64,000 bases of DNA from Lobosporangium transversale (GCF_002105155.1 NW_019029005.1:124001-188000), one strand, 5' to 3'; positions 1-15,849 are shown, numbered from the stretch's first letter. Made by a program: numbers and translations. Notes: a model not told the origin generated them from the letters alone.

Positions 1-1003
1 TGCTTGCCAGGACCCATGCCAAAGTGCTTGACGGCCTCACGGGTGTTCTTCTTGCCACGGAGCAAGACGGTGTTAGCACCAGTGGGGGCACGGAGGGCGA
101 GCTGATCGAGGGTGATGACCTCACCACCAGCCTTCAAGACACGAGCCTTGGCCGACTTGGTGATGCGCAAGCAGGCGATCGACAACTTGGGGACCTCCAA
201 CAGACGGATGTCATCAGTCACGGAGCCAACGACGACAGCAGTCTTGCCTCCCTTTCCTGCCATGTTACGAGCAATGCGGGAGATGGACATGGGGGACGGT
301 TGACGCGCGACATAAAGAGACGCTTCAAGACGACCTTGTTGAAGGCAGAGTCCGTACGGCGGGCAAGGAATCTGTAGAGCTATTATCGAGTTTGCAGCGA
401 AGAAAAAAAAGCATGTCAGAGGAAATTTCATGTAGTTACGACTCCACTGTTTTAAAAACAGTGTGAAAATTTTTGCGATGCCGCTGAATAACATCAATGT
501 ATTAAAGAAATACTGGTTGTTTCCTTGACGAGTATCTTTAAGTTGGCTGTTGAGTGTTAAATACTGGGACTGATAGGGTTGTTTTACTAATATTTATAAA
601 AAGGGTTTGCACTGCATGAAAGCTAATCCTGAAACATTGTTCTGTAATAAGATTGAGGATGCTGAACTCTCCTGAATCAGTAATTTACAGTCGAAGTTTA
701 ATTCCTCTGTCTGGATGATGTCGCTTTGGTATGCCTTAAAACTTTTTTTTTTTTTTTTTTTTTGATTGGGCGAACATCTTCGAAAAAGGATATGATCGTT
801 GCCTTATATCTCTGCGCTCCAGAATCATAACAAATGTGACGTGTAGAGGTCGTTTGATATATGATAGTCTCTCCAGCTCGAGAAACTCAAAAAAAAAAAA
901 AAAAAGCTGCTTCATACCTTGACGAGCAACAACAAGTAAACGTCTCCAGACTTGGGAGCCTGGCGGTTCTTGTTGCGAACTGGTGCTTCTTAATGTCAAT
1001 ACC
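1..1003 (-). CDS. RPL18: 60S ribosomal protein eL18, partial at left edge
   Basis: Structural protein of the large cytosolic ribosomal subunit. Reading the minus strand, exon 918-1003 encodes GIDIKKHQ and then [26 protein letters not shown] donor follows, and the next exon starts at 379 with [19 protein letters not shown], continuing through [33 protein letters not shown] and HFGMGPGK at the window edge. This matches eL18 (about 185 aa) collinearly; only the last 30 or so residues are missing. GGT (Gly2) at 1001-1003 follows a TAG acceptor, so the initiator Met is probably alone in an upstream exon that I could not place. Exon 918-1003 is 86 nt and changes frame after KKHQ, so one base is missing near 979. 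A sequence error is the likely cause. Confidence 0.93.
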
Positions 1004-1983
1004 CTATCAATTATAATCAATTGGATAAACATAAAAAAAGAGAGAGTATCCTGATTAGCCTTTCAAGATCATAGCCCATCACTATTTATTGAAGTTGTTC
1101 CCAAGATTATCCCTGGCGAATGGGTAGATCTGCATAGCTTCTTCCTGGATTTTTAAAAAATCGTGTCGATTGATGTAGTCCTTTGATTCTTTTTATGTTG
1201 TTGTATGTACAAGGTGTTTTATCTTGTTTTATTGATTCAGCACTGCTGCATTGGCAATCAAAGTAAGCCAAGTTTGGTCAAAATCTTTGAATAGTAATCC
1301 AGACAAACTGAAGGAAGATACTCTAGTGTTGATCCCTCATCTGAACAGATCTTTGTTGCAGGGCTCATTTTTCTGCAAAAGCTTGCATTCCATTGTAACG
1401 TCTATAATGCCCTTCTAAGCATTTGATGGAAGGTAAATAAAAAAAGAGAATGGGATCATGCAAGATGTCGACGGAAGTTGCAAAATCAAAGTTCCAGAAC
1501 ATGTCTCTGAAAAAAGACTAGGCAAAAAGCCATCTCGAGTCGTTTTATTGAGATATGTGATCGATGGTTGGCAAATATTGCTGGATGTGCCTATGGATGT
1601 AATTATTTGCCATTGATAGAGCTCTCTATAATGAATGGATGGGTGACTGCTAACCATTTTGAAGTTGAACTGGTTCAGAGAAGGAATCAAATGCACTGCA
1701 CTTTGTGCTCAATAATAAATTCGTCTCCTTCAGTGACACCCTTAAGTCACTCCAATCCATTTCTAATGACACAAATTTTATTCTGTAATGTATTTTATAT
1801 TTATATTTTTTGCCTTTGACGATAAATCAGGATATCCTCGTTAACAGATCAGCAACAGCAACCATCTGATCTTGTGACATTCATGATAAATGCCAGTTGT
1901 TCAAAAATTACTATTGTGTGGCCGCGGGTCATGGGCTTTTAAATTCTCTATTTCGGATCAAAATTGACGCGATCACGAAGATA
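1004..1983. other. intergenic stretch
   Basis: This is AT-rich DNA between eL18 and the 3' end of the Bfr1 gene. It should hold the first intron, the one-codon first exon and the promoter of eL18. Short open frames here (around 1415-1819) show no family resemblance and overlap on opposite strands. I see no other gene. Confidence 0.5.
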
Positions 1984-4010
1984 TTCTAGTAGATGATAAA
2001 GCAAAAAGCCAAAGTATTAGCAAAAGCAAACATTTAAAATGGATTTCAATATAAAAGTCAGTGTTAACTGTAGTATACATACAGGCAGTAGCCTCAATCT
2101 CGGTAACCTTCACAGGAGTAGCCTCGGTCTCGGTATTGTCAGACGAGGTCAACTTAGCAATACGCTCCTCTGCCTTGCGCTTATTCTCCTCAGTTGCCTT
2201 TGCTTGGTTGGCCTTGAAGTATTCTTTCTTCTCAGTCAAAGCATCCAAGGTCTTTCCAAGGTCAGCTGGCGAGGTAGGAACAACGACTTTTAATTCAAAC
2301 TATTGAATATTGAAAATGACGGTGCAGTGTTAGAAAAGGACCATTCTGAGAAGCCAAACCAGAAAAATAATATGTAATTATAGGTAGCATATAGAATTAA
2401 TACCAATTGTTCAAGAATAGCGAGAGGAAGCTTGAAAAGTTGCCACTCTCGGTTTTCTTCTCCTTAGGACCCTTGTTCTTCTTTGATTTTCCAACAAAGA
2501 ATACTTCCTCTTCCTTGTCAGCCTTTTTCTTGAGCATCACACCGCTAGGAACATTAGTGGTAGTATCGGCCTGGCGAATATTGAGAGTGCTAGCCTCAGA
2601 GGGAGCAGCAACAGCCGCTTCAGCAATGCGTTTCTCGTCATTGCTGAACTGGAGCAAGTATCTGTAGACACTGTCGCAAAGAGTAATTTCATTAGTGTAA
2701 GCAGGAATCTCTGCAAGCTCGCGTTCCTCCTTGGCAATGGCAAGGCGCTCTCCTCTTGCTCTTGTTGTTTCTTGGCCTGGTACTCTTCACGCTTGCGAAC
2801 CTGCTCCTCTTGCTGGAACTTCTGATACTCGCGGAGAGCAGCAAAGTACTCATCATTCACAGTCTTCTTGCGTTGGTACTCAGCGTCAAGCTCCTTCTGT
2901 AGACGGGTGCGTTCATCAAATAGATCGTTGCGCTTTTTCATGCCTTCTTCCTTGACTTTATTGATTTCATCCAATTCAGCCTGGATCTTGTCGATTGCAT
3001 CAAAGCTTTTGAAGTCTGATAATCAATTGTTCCCTTAAGCTCAGCGATTCAGCCTTATCAGCATCAATAGCTGCCTGCTGCACTTGAACAGCCTCAACAG
3101 TTTTCTTGGTCTTCTTTAAACTCGAGATCTCGGATAAGACACGCTTCTCTCGACCAACTTGAGTGATCCAGATTCGACTTGTTTTTCAAGCTTACTGTTA
3201 ATTCGACAGTCAAAACAGTTTGTTGTTAGAGAATTTAGGACGTCAGAACAAATATTAAGGTAGAAACGAACACTAGGCTCCAGAGCTTGAACTCACATAA
3301 TCTGAGCATCAACAGCTTCCTGGGTCTTAAAAGGGAGCTTGTCCTGAGTGACTTTCAAGTCTGCGATCTAGAAATAGACCTCAATAGGGTTTAGTAAAAT
3401 TTATCACCTTCCGACTAATGCGTATCCGCTACTGTGGATCAGATCCGGGAACGCGGACCCTCTTCAATTTGAATAGAGCTGTAAAAATGAAACTCACCTT
3501 CTTCTTCAAAGAGTTCTCCAAGGCAGTGAGCTGATCGAGCTTGGCTTGTTTATCCTTCTGTTTCTGGCCTGCTGAGCACGGAGCTCGTTCAGACGTTTGC
3601 GAAGAGGAGTTCTAGGATCAGAATCAGACTTGTCATTCAATCCGGCAATGGCATCACGGACAGCATTCTAAGAAATCACGAAGTACCAAAAGAAGTATGA
3701 GAAAAGATGTTAGAGATGAGATTCAGAATCAGCCATTCCCAAGTGTCAATGAGTATAATCTGGGTTTCTTTGCTTTAATACTCGCCCAAAGTGAATCTTA
3801 AACAGATAGTTCATTGCTCACTTTATTAGAATGGGTGGTCCATCAAGTTGCGGGATTGGCACTTACCAGACGAGGACGGATCTTTTCAATGTTGGCCTCA
3901 ATCTCTTTGATGGTTTCATTCTTTTCATCCTGGCTTGGCTTCTTGACAAAGTGACGGCTAGTCTTGTGAGTTGTTGCTGGCGCGGCAGGTGTGGAAGCAG
4001 TGACAGACAT
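1984..4010 (-). CDS. BFR1: Bfr1-family nuclear segregation / mRNP protein
   Basis: Coiled-coil protein of the Bfr1 family, which in yeast associates with polysome mRNPs at the ER and affects ploidy. The start is ATG at 4010 (MSVTASTPAAPATT), and exon 1 ends at a GTAAGT donor (3861-3866). Exon 2 is 3498-3667 (NAVRDAIAGLND, RKRLNELRAQQ). Later exons give LKVTQDKLPFKTQEAVDAQI, LEKQVESGSLKLVE, LSEISSLKKTKKTVEAVQ, RNDLFDERTRLQKELDAEYQ, EVFFVGKSKKNKGPKEKK and DALTEKKEYFKANQAKATEE, in the order and wording typical of Bfr1. The heptad-rich middle is a coiled coil. The last codon is probably split (T|AA) across an intron, giving a stop at 1984. Frame changes near 3572, 3160, 3045 and 2750 interrupt otherwise continuous similarity, and I attribute them to base errors. 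Confidence 0.82.
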
Positions 4011-5828
4011 TATGTGCAAATGGATTAAAAGATGAGAGAAAAGGGTTAGAGGGATGAAAGAGAGAGGAGAGAAATGATGAGAATGTTGGCATTTTACATA
4101 CCCGTATGGGGAGGAATTTTCCACTCGCCACGCTGTCCAATCAGCGTGAAGGACATGTTACAAGCGGTGCCTGATGCTCTCATTCATTTTTCAATTCGAT
4201 CTTCCTAAAATGTCAAATGCCACATGTGATATGGACGAAGAAGTACATTTCCAGTGAACAGCACGTTACTGAATACACGAATAGGGATCTATGACTACAT
4301 GAACTTGAGGGCTGCTGCTTCTAGTGCTCCTGCCAGTACCGGTTCCTAAGTATGTGCAAATGCCTGTGCTTACACCGGTACTGGCATTGCCCCTTGTATG
4401 TTTTCTGCTATGTTACCTGCAGAGATACAGGCCAACACAAGAAATTCATCGTACCTCAAATCCTTCACTAATATTTCCAGGTTACTCATTGGCGCATCAC
4501 TATCCCCAATACACATACAAGAACTATCCTAAGAAACACTACATGTCCGATTGATTTCATGCAATATTATTTCAAACCGCACAAACAAACGCCAGTAGAG
4601 GCCATTAACAACACTGTCAAGGCAAAGACTCCGCGACGCCTTCAAAGTCCCCCCTAAAGCTTTGCGAGCCATGCGAAAGACTATAGAATACTTCATGCGG
4701 TCTATTATTCCCGCTTAAGGAGTCTTGTTATATCGATGAATAAGGATGTCAAAATTCATTTCTGTGCATCCCTGCGGACCAAGGACGGCCATTAAACAAC
4801 GGATTGGACGTCTATATTGTAAAAAAGAGGCGATATGTAAGCACCAAAGTTAGAGCATAGAAGGCAGAAAAGTTTTTTTGTGTATCTTGTGTATCTATTC
4901 AAGTGCTTATTCTGAAAAGGGTATTCTTTTCATCCTCAGATTCGTAGTTGTTCCAAGGCCTCTGCTATTCCGCTGAAAATCGTTGCAGGGAGTGATTTTT
5001 CACCAGCAAACCTTGCACCGTGGTGAAAAGTTTTTTGGTGTGATGCACTACCATTCAGGAAATTCTCACCATCGGCAGCTTCTGTTATTGTGAACCAGGA
5101 ATTTTGTATTAGGGTGCGCCACACCGCTAACTGTAACCACCAGTCCACCGTGCCAGTCAGGTTCACTGGTGAAAAAATCCTGAATTGAGTGCCACTAATA
5201 GACCGTACAAAAGATCAATATCGATTAGAGCCGCCAGAATCGATGTACTGCTGAAAATTCTGGGTTGTAGTGTATTACATTAAAAGAGGAAAAAAAAGCT
5301 TGCACCGTGATGCGATGTACATTATCCATTATAATAGTAACCCTTTGTATGCACCTATATCAAACCACGGATCAGTCGATATTTAGCCTTGCTCTGTCCT
5401 CGCTCAAGAGTACCATTGTGCTGCATCTCAAAAGTACACTTAAGGTAAATCGAACTAGGAAGAAAGTTGAAAGCGAAGAAGCCGCTGTCTAGGCATTTGG
5501 CTCCAAGGACAAACCATTAGGCTTTTAGAACTAGGCCATCCATTGTAGGCATGAAAAGATGGCACTCCTTGCCACGCCTTTATATAAAGTCTACAGGTTC
5601 GAGACGTTGTGGGCACGCTTTCCACCACCCAACCATATTAACCGTATTTGGGCCACCATTATTCGACAAAGATGGCAAGGTGACGTCGATTTCTCACTTT
5701 CGGGTGGTCTCGTTCCGTACAACTTAGAAACACAATTGGCTCCCTTTTCTCTTCTCTTCCATCTCTTCCTCATCTCTCTTTAAAATCCAAAGGTCCCTTC
5801 TCGCCGTGGATTGCCATCACCCACCACC
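4011..5828. promoter_or_regulatory. divergent promoter region of BFR1 and ATP2
   Basis: This is 1.8 kb between two divergent genes with no convincing ORF. On the ATP2 side there is a TATA-like tatataaa at about 5580-5587, an inverted CCAAT box (attgg, 5735-5739) and a long pyrimidine tract (about 5741-5780) just before the start. These features are typical of strongly expressed fungal genes. A CCAAT box would suit Hap-complex control of a respiratory gene, but that is inference. A loose inverted repeat around 4994-5180 is noted under rejected items. Confidence 0.4.
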
Positions 5829-8034
<2,206 letters not shown>

Positions 8035-8410
8035 AGACATTTTATTAAAGTACATTACTTTTTTAAAAAAAAAAAAAAGGACAACTGGTTACACTTTCAC
8101 TCTACTCTCCTCTTGCCTCTCTCCATGCCTTTTCTTTGATTGATCAATTAAACCAAATTATTTTTACTATGCTGGTTTCTCAGTTCGTATGAAAAATCGA
8201 TGGAATGCTTGCGATAAGATCTTGCTGTATGGTTTTTCTTATAAAAAAAAAGTAAAACTGGCCCTAAGCCATCAGCCATTCTATTTCACTTAACCATTCA
8301 CTCTCATGAGCTTCACCAAAAGGAGAAACAACAATAGTCCGAGGACTCCTTTGAGGATAATTCTTCTAACACCTGTGGAAGATTTTTATTATTTTATGTA
8401 GACACAAAAC

Positions 8411-11400
8411 TTAGTCGCTTGAAAAATTGATTTTATGGGTTGGAAGTGTAGCAGTGGCACCAATTTCGTTTGCTTTTCCCTCATACTCTCTGTTCACTAC
8501 CTCTGTCCGATTTGGTTCGAGTACAATGGCTGTCGTTACTGATGGTATTTCTGCCTTTGCCGATTTCTTAAGCAACACCCATCTCTTAATCTTGTTATGC
8601 CATCGACTTCTTTGACCATCAATACCCTCACTTTCCTCCTTCTCGTCCATTATTGGGGAAGGACGGGTTTGATGTTTCTGGGGCTTCACGCGGTTTTTGA
8701 AGAAATGTCTTTTCGACTTTTGTTTCTGCGTCTGCATTTGCTGCTGGTCATCCGGAGCTGTTGTTGTTTTTTGTTTTCGTTTCTCTTGTCTTTTAAAGTG
8801 AGACTGAAGTCCTTTCTGTTGCTTTTTCATGGCTGCAACTGGGACAACATGGATTTTCTAGCCTCCCGGTCAGCTGCAGAGGCGACATCATGGTCCACTC
8901 CACCAGCAATCTTCTGGGACCTTATCCAGAGCCTTGCGAAAGAGATTGGCCCAAAAGTTTCCAGTAAAGGCTCCAGCAAAATATGAATGATCTCTAGTTT
9001 AGTTTCACACGGACTTTTTGTGCGTCGTGATGAAGTTTTGCTGTTGCTCCTGCTAGGCCGCCCATATCAGGGTTACTGCCATTACCTAGGGAACCGCTTG
9101 CCTGAGGTCTTATCTCCGTGGCTACAGAGGATGAAAAACAGCGATTGAGGCCTCTGGTGCCCTTCTCCTTTCTGGTTCATAAACTGGCATGATGACAACG
9201 TGTTTGAGAATTTGATGGTAATGCCGAAAAGTAGGCGACGACTCCATCAAAAACAGGAACGAAACGAGTTGAATTGCGGTGTGAAGGTGATTGTCAATTT
9301 ATTGCTTGGGCGAGAGCTGCAGTGGGTCCTTGCGTCAAAACTGTCATTCCAAGTTTTTTGAATTGAAACCCTAACCATCGTCGAAAGAGGAGTCTAGACA
9401 TAACATCTCTTCCCTCTGAATTCTCGCCTTCGCTTCGTTTTGGTTTACAGTCTGGAGCCGCTTTCATGCTTTCGCCTATAAGAAGCCTGTACAACGCGTA
9501 TAACCCTCGATCGCACGCGATCATAAGTGCTTGCATTATATGAGCAATTTTGATATCTGCAAATGATTCAATCAGCCAATGAACTAGATAAGGTCATTTC
9601 GAGTGGTAGCCGCCATCAGGCGATGACTGCATTCTTGTTCTTACGCTGCATCATCACACTTGGCAAGTGCCACAGGCCTGAGGACGAGAGCATAGTCATT
9701 GCGGGTGGAAGTTTCGGTGTTGCGCAACTTTCTCTGGTGGTTTTTGCTTAGTTATGGTTTGGCTCCTAATTTCATCGTGGCAATGCTTTTGGTTCTGTTT
9801 TCCTTCTTGCTGATGCAGTTGCTTGGGAGGTTTGGCAGAAATGATGACAGCTTGTTCGCAGGGATATGTTCGTATTGAGGGAATAACAGGGCCCTGCACA
9901 GGAGGAGGCGACAGAATGAATGTGGATAAGACGACAGTTGTAGTTATGGATGATGCGATACCAATATTAGAGCAATTGATGCCGGACATCCCGTGTGATC
10001 CAGGCCTCGAGGCCCCAATATTGGAACTAACTTCAATCCCTCCTCTCGTATTATTGCTATTGCCCATCATTTGTATGGTATTACTATTGCCGACGATGGT
10101 CTACTTAGGTGTAACTGGCTGCTGTCGCTTCGGTGTCGACGGTGACCACGGTGGCGCGGGGCTGTTCTCCCAAGTTCCATCAATCGTAGCAGCCCTAGCC
10201 CTTCTTATACCTCTTTGAATATCATTGCCCGTGGCTATATAGCTGTTCTTAAAGCTGTTCACTTTGGGTTTGCTTATCTGTACAGAGGCCATTGCTGTGC
10301 ATGGTCCCATTTCATAACGTTGCATGGTGAACATGCTCACTTGTCGTTGTCACTAGGATCAATATCCGCCTCCATTCACCATTTTCCATTAGTAGAATCT
10401 CAAGGCCGCGTTTCCATCCGACAGACGCTGCCACCTGCACAGCTCCTGATAGCGCGTCCTGAGCAATGAGTAAGCGGTGATCAAGCAATACTTTGAGTAG
10501 CAGCTCCTTTTGTTGGAAACATGTCTGGTATAGACAAATCCCACCGTCATCAAATCTATGTATTCTGATCTTAAGCACTCGCGTACGCGGTGTTCAGTAT
10601 TTCATCAAGCGCTCTCTGATATATTGGACTACAGCTGCCGCTTGCCTGATGGGCTGACCGACATCAAGGCCCAAATAATTAATAGCGCTCGTTATTTGCT
10701 CAATTGATTCGCCGAGCTGTATAGGTGCCAAAACGAATTGCGAACGATCAGAAGGCGGTTGGGCTGAAGACGACGTCTTGCCAAACATGTAGGTGCCTCA
10801 GCAATGGCAGTTGATGTGAGGGTTGCGGATATTGGTTGTTCCTGCATCCACTTCTTGTTCCTGTTGCTCGCTGCTGCTGCCTGCGCTCTTTGCTACCTAT
10901 TATGGTGTTGCTACCGCTGCCAAGATGGTGGATTTGGGGATAGTAAAACTGAAGCGGAGCTAGACCTACGCGCTTGCTTGCTTGATCTTGGAAAAAGAAA
11001 GTTTTCAACTACCCGAGCATAGTACTTTCGGTCAGCGGCATCGTACTGAGGCTCATGCCTCGCCCTATCTAACATCTTCAAGCCTTTTGCCTTCGAGCCT
11101 TGCTCACCTCCTACCCTCCTGCTGACACCTTCAAGCTTTCCACGCTAGAACATACAGAACTCGATTAATTGTCGATTCATTCTCTCTTGCTCTCGGAACT
11201 GTAGTGCCAGAGGTGGTGATCGTCTGATGTCGAGATCGCAGATGCTAAAGAACCGGAAACCCATTTTCAACAGGGCCTTGACGATATGCTCAGGTGCTTG
11301 GACTTGGATAGCAATCCCACAATACCTGGGCCAGGACGCGAGCTTGATGAGTACTGCTTCCAATGCTACCGAACGCCAGATTTGAATCCTGGTGTTAAAT

Positions 11401-14116
11401 GGTTCAGCGTCAGGTTCTTCAAATCCACCATTTTCATAGTCCATCGGGTCTACTATTCTATTCATTTCAGCATGGCTGCGCCCATCACCCACAGAAACAA
11501 CATAGTCTGTATCGATAGCTGGCTGCCAATGGCCCTCTGAACCAAATAGAGCGTCAGTTTCGATGGCGGAGGTACTCCGAAGGCCCTCTTCTTCTGAATG
11601 GCTATTAAAGGTTCTCCAGAGCCAGCTTCATAGTTGCCTGCATTTTCCACGGAGCTCGAGTGGCTGCTGCTATTGCCCCCGAACCCACGGAAGCCTCCCC
11701 GCGGAAGCATGTAGCTGTTAGTAAACCTGGTTCCACTTCCTGTAAATAACGTCCGACTAGCATTGTGTAACGTTGATGAGACATTATACGATGCCTGGCC
11801 AATACCCTGGCCATTGAAGTAACTTAATCGAGTACCAATACCACATATCCCAGCTTCACGACAGATCAACTCGCGTGCTTGTTGACGTCGATGGTCTTGT
11901 TGAAAATTACTTAAAAGGTGTCCTGAACCAGCGCGAGAATGATGGCGTACTCTAAATGCAGGTCCTTGTCCTTAGTCTCAAGATGTGAACTCTTGAAAGG
12001 ACATAAATCTAAAACTACGCTGAGGTCATCGAATTCTTGGCGCTGCAGGTAATATTTAATCAACTTTAACCACTCACGAGGCCCAATTCTTTCCATCAGC
12101 AGATCCATCACACAAATACTGCCTTTGCCATCTCCTAAGTATTCCCTGGAGTCCAGACTTTTCTGTGAAGCTGGATTTGGCTGACTATTAGATGATGATG
12201 ATGGCCCTCTTTGGTCGTACCGCTGCTTTCGTAAAAATTGCTGTCGCCGCTCCTGAGCCCTCTTCAGAGAGCCTGGTGATCGCGAGTAAGCAGCACCTAG
12301 TACTGCTTGTCCCAAGGCCTGGGCTGTAAGCATACAATCATACTTCAATATCTCGCTTACAATCGGAACAGCTCTGCTCTCCTCCAGCGCTTCTGCCTCC
12401 TCAGATCCATATCCATCTCGACGGAAGCAGATAGCTAGAAGAGCGCTTGTTAGGGCTCGGCCATCAACCCATGGCATATGCAGCTTCGACTCAGAGCGCC
12501 CTTGGTCTGATAGAGGGCTGTATTGCTCCAAGCTGCTATCGCTATCGACTCTTTGTCTGGATTGAAATATAGCTGAGCGGTAGGTGGGACCATAGGCTGT
12601 TGATAGACCAGAAGCTTCTGGGGGCATGGGCATAATTACTGGAACATTCTGTTCTATCGGTGCCGATGCAATGTCCTCAGCTATCACAGTCCGACTTCGT
12701 GAGTGAAGGGAAGAAGCTTGTTGCGAGACTGATGGTCCGGCGCCAACACCAGCAGCAAACATCATATCATCTTCTCCCAAGCGATGCGCGGCGGGCTCTA
12801 CACTCATGGAATCATGTCGGTGGTCATGGTGAATCCAACCTTCATCATAACATGAGTGCCTTTGCTTCCCTTTATCGACTTTTGATGCTGCGCTATGCTC
12901 ACGATCGGACTGCGCGCTCTTTAAGACATCCAAGGACGGTCGAGGGCTAATAAGTGTTGCGTCTAACACTTTAAACACTGCATCCAGGTCAGCTCTTGAG
13001 CATGACTCCATGAGTTCCTGATTACTGACCCGCATACACCCCCAGATACAATTTAGCTCCTCCAATGATTTCTTTTGAAGTAAAAATTCCGATCTGACCT
13101 TTTACGATCCTCGCTCGGACACCGAAGCTGATCTTTACTTTTATAATGAATGTTGTTATCCACGATCGTAGCCTCATGGTCAGGTACAGTTGTTATTGTC
13201 TCAACGGGCAAGAATGGAATCATTGAGAAATATTCTGGTAGATCGCGTGGACGGAAGCCGCGATGCAACAGATGATCTACAAAAGGTGTGTATCCAAATT
13301 CGATTGCGAGGCGGACAAGATCTGGCGGGTCGCCTGTTGTAAAGATGGGATAGTCTAGTAAATCTCGGCGTCTTCTTTTTGTCCTTTTAAAGACGGCTTC
13401 AGCATAATACTGGTGAATTGATGGTTGATTGTCAGCAGTAATTCTAGCGCCAGTGCGCTGTGGCCTTTGTCGGACTTGATGATGTGGGACATCGATGATA
13501 TGATGGCGAAATGAGTAGCTGGATCTCATGAGACGGGGTTGGAACTCTGGATGCGTCAGTATCCTAGTTAATCGAGCAATGATGTCATTCAGTTGACGAT
13601 CCTTGTACAAAGAATGGATATCTGGTTGTGATTGTGGTGGTAGAGAGGAGGAACGGTCGGATAAGGGCGGTTGAATTCGACTACGTCGTGGCCTAATCTG
13701 AAACAGGTGTGAAGCTTGTAGAATCTGCAAGGGGAAATAAAAAGGGGTAAAACGGAACAAGGAGTGTCAGCAACCAGACAAAAAGATACTAAAATAACTC
13801 TATGCAATGCACAGCGCACCTGCATTTTTGTTACTGATTATTGGTCGATCTACGCTTAGTTTTCGAGTATGACATTATATTCTTACCAATGTTGCGTGTG
13901 GTAAAGGGATTGAGTGGTAAAATGTGGATGCGGTTGTGCGCCATTGCATAATGTCATTCAATGATGGAATCGTGGTGAAGCAATATACAGTAAGATGTCA
14001 ACAGGCAAACGCATGATGGGACTAGAAGATGTCTCGCTGCCGATGTTGCTGTTGTAGTTGATGCTGTTGCTGCTGCTGCTGCTGTTGCTGTTGCTGCTCC
14101 TGATAGTGAGACTCAT
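8411..14116 (-). CDS. large F-box-like / ankyrin-like protein (composite model)
   Basis: Reading down from ATG at 14116: a Ser/Asn run (AGC repeats), then an F-box-like segment LPVDILLYIAS followed one frame later by SLNDIMQWRTTASTFYHSI, where an F-box normally has its second helix. A GTAAGA donor follows, then long exons with divergent ankyrin-like helices: LVRLAIEFGYTPFVDHLLHRGF, QELMESCSRADLDAVFKVLD, LTSALLAICFRRDGY, LIKYYLQRQEFDDLSVVLDL, LLLKVLLDHRLL..ALSGAVQVAASVGWKRGLEILL and LMIACDRGLYALYRLLI. Ser/Gln-rich linkers intervene. A very basic, Gln/Lys-rich tail (8411-8830) may be the C-terminus or a separate gene. If one protein, it would exceed 1,500 aa and could be a substrate receptor of an SCF-type ubiquitin ligase, which is inference from the F-box only. 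At least eight frame changes are present. The domain calls are by eye and weak individually. Confidence 0.5.
14047..14098 (+). repeat. CTG/CAG trinucleotide repeat in 5' coding end
   Basis: An imperfect (CTG/TTG)n run. Read on the minus strand in the frame that joins the F-box-like segment it encodes Ser/Asn (AGC/AAC); another frame would give polyglutamine. Such runs at the N-terminus of fungal regulatory proteins are common and length-variable. Confidence 0.75.
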
Positions 14117-15840
14117 GTCGGATAATGTGAGGTTGATGATGATGTGGTGAGTGTAGTAGGGTATCAGGAAGTTGTAACGTTTGAGGTTGTTGAACGATCT
14201 GCAGAGAACTGTCAAATAATTGGGCCAAACCTGGCTCTGAAAGCTTCGAGGAGCTGTTCCTGGGCAAAGACAGAATTTCAATCCTGTTCATGATTAATGG
14301 TACAACAACGGTTTTAGGAATAAAAGGAAAGTCGATTGGATAGAAACGATCGAGTAATGCCAAGTGACAGTTAAAATGTGGAATACACCACTTGACAACT
14401 AAATAGGAGGACGAGAAAAGAGAGAGAAGGATTGGCGGGGCAATTAAAGAAAAAGTAAAAAGTAAAAAAAAAAAAAAAGGAGAATGAGTAATGAGCCGTG
14501 CCATCCAAATTGAATGGCGCACATGGCTGATGCAATGACATTCATGCGATGGTTGTTGTCTGGGCTATAGAAGTGGCAGTAATTGTATCTGGGGGCTAAC
14601 GTCCTTGAACTGTCTCCTTCTTTATTTCTTATTCATCCATCACACCATCGACTAGGGAAAAGCTCAATTGTAGTGCGCAATATGCGATATGGTGCAAACG
14701 TGTAATTCTAAGCAATCTGGCGCTCGGAGTATTATTATTTGTTACTGTTCTTATTGTAGACTTGTTTATCATTAAATATAAGGGATGAATATCCTGAAGG
14801 GAGAAAAGGAGCTGTCGACGAAAGTCATTGCCTCCAGGTCCAGGTTCAAGGGGTCTTCCTTTGATATGACAACAAACAATAGCAATACTGAGCAGTTTCT
14901 CTTTTTTGCTTTTGTTTGTTGATGCACTCTGTAGGTCATAAGCAATACCAAAATGACAAGGAGAAAGCTCATTTCGGCCCTGAATTAATGGAAAGGAAGG
15001 ACAGCTAAAAAGGAGTCTTTCAAATGGGCCGAAAGGCGCGAGATAAATATTTATATATTTTTAAAGACCAAATCAAACAGTAGCCTCAATCTCCTTTCTC
15101 AGATAAAATCCCGGTTGCAGCTTTGAACTTTGATTGTGGATTCAAACACAAACGCGTACATCTACATACACGCGTTTTACCTTTTTTTTTGTTGATGTGC
15201 TTATTCATATTCATATTGCACTACAACATCCTGTCGTTAGGATAGCAATGGAAAAATAGTCAGCGCACTGTGGTCGATGTTTATTTTATGCCCTCAGCAT
15301 ATTTTCAAATCCAGTTTCCTGGAATGTGCTTATGGAGTTTACCTGCCATCTAGTAATGTGATCAGACATATTTTTGAATGTGTCCGTATTAGGAGTACTT
15401 CCTTGCATTTTTTCGAATATTTATGACGTTTATTATACCCAGCCTTTGGAACAGTCCATTGGACGCGTAATCCACAAGTTGCACCGGTATAACGCTTTGT
15501 TTGCATCCAAAGGCATCATAACAATAAAGTTTAATTAACAGTGGGATTTTGAGTAAAAAACTTGTTGTTTGTATTTTTCTTCAATACTGGACCATAAAAT
15601 CCGACTGTGGCTCCAAAATATATGAGCATAGCATGAATATCTGAAAATTGAATGATTGTCCTCCTTTCAGCTCGCACATATTGGTCTTTTTATTCTACCC
15701 AAGTCATTGATTATTCTTTCAGTGTAATGTAAGGAGTATTGGAAGACTATCACTTGATGCTTGCCTTCTCCCTTAATATTATGTTACATCTCTAAGCATT
15801 ACTGTTGGGAATTTGGTCAGATTGAATCGTATGAGGAATA
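14117..15840. other. intergenic, no gene seen
   Basis: Upstream region of the F-box-like gene. It contains purine-rich and A-tract DNA (14400-14480) and AT-rich sequence. The open frames here are short, overlap on both strands and lack recognisable motifs. I see nothing else supportable. Confidence 0.5.
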
Positions 15841-15849
15841 GGTCCTTGT

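Noticed and set aside
24..377. Plus-strand 117-codon frame over the eL18 exon
   Set aside because: It is the complement of the conserved eL18 coding sequence; the minus strand matches the family throughout.
4994..5180. Loose inverted repeat (tttttcaccag.. / ..ctggtgaaaaaa) with nested smaller pairings
   Set aside because: Only 13-17 bp match, with no clear target duplication and no second copy seen in the window; too weak to call a MITE.
14022..14522. Polyglutamine protein frame on the minus strand
   Set aside because: The CAG run lies there, but the frame continuous with the F-box-like segment reads Ser/Asn; the Gln frame ends without a domain.
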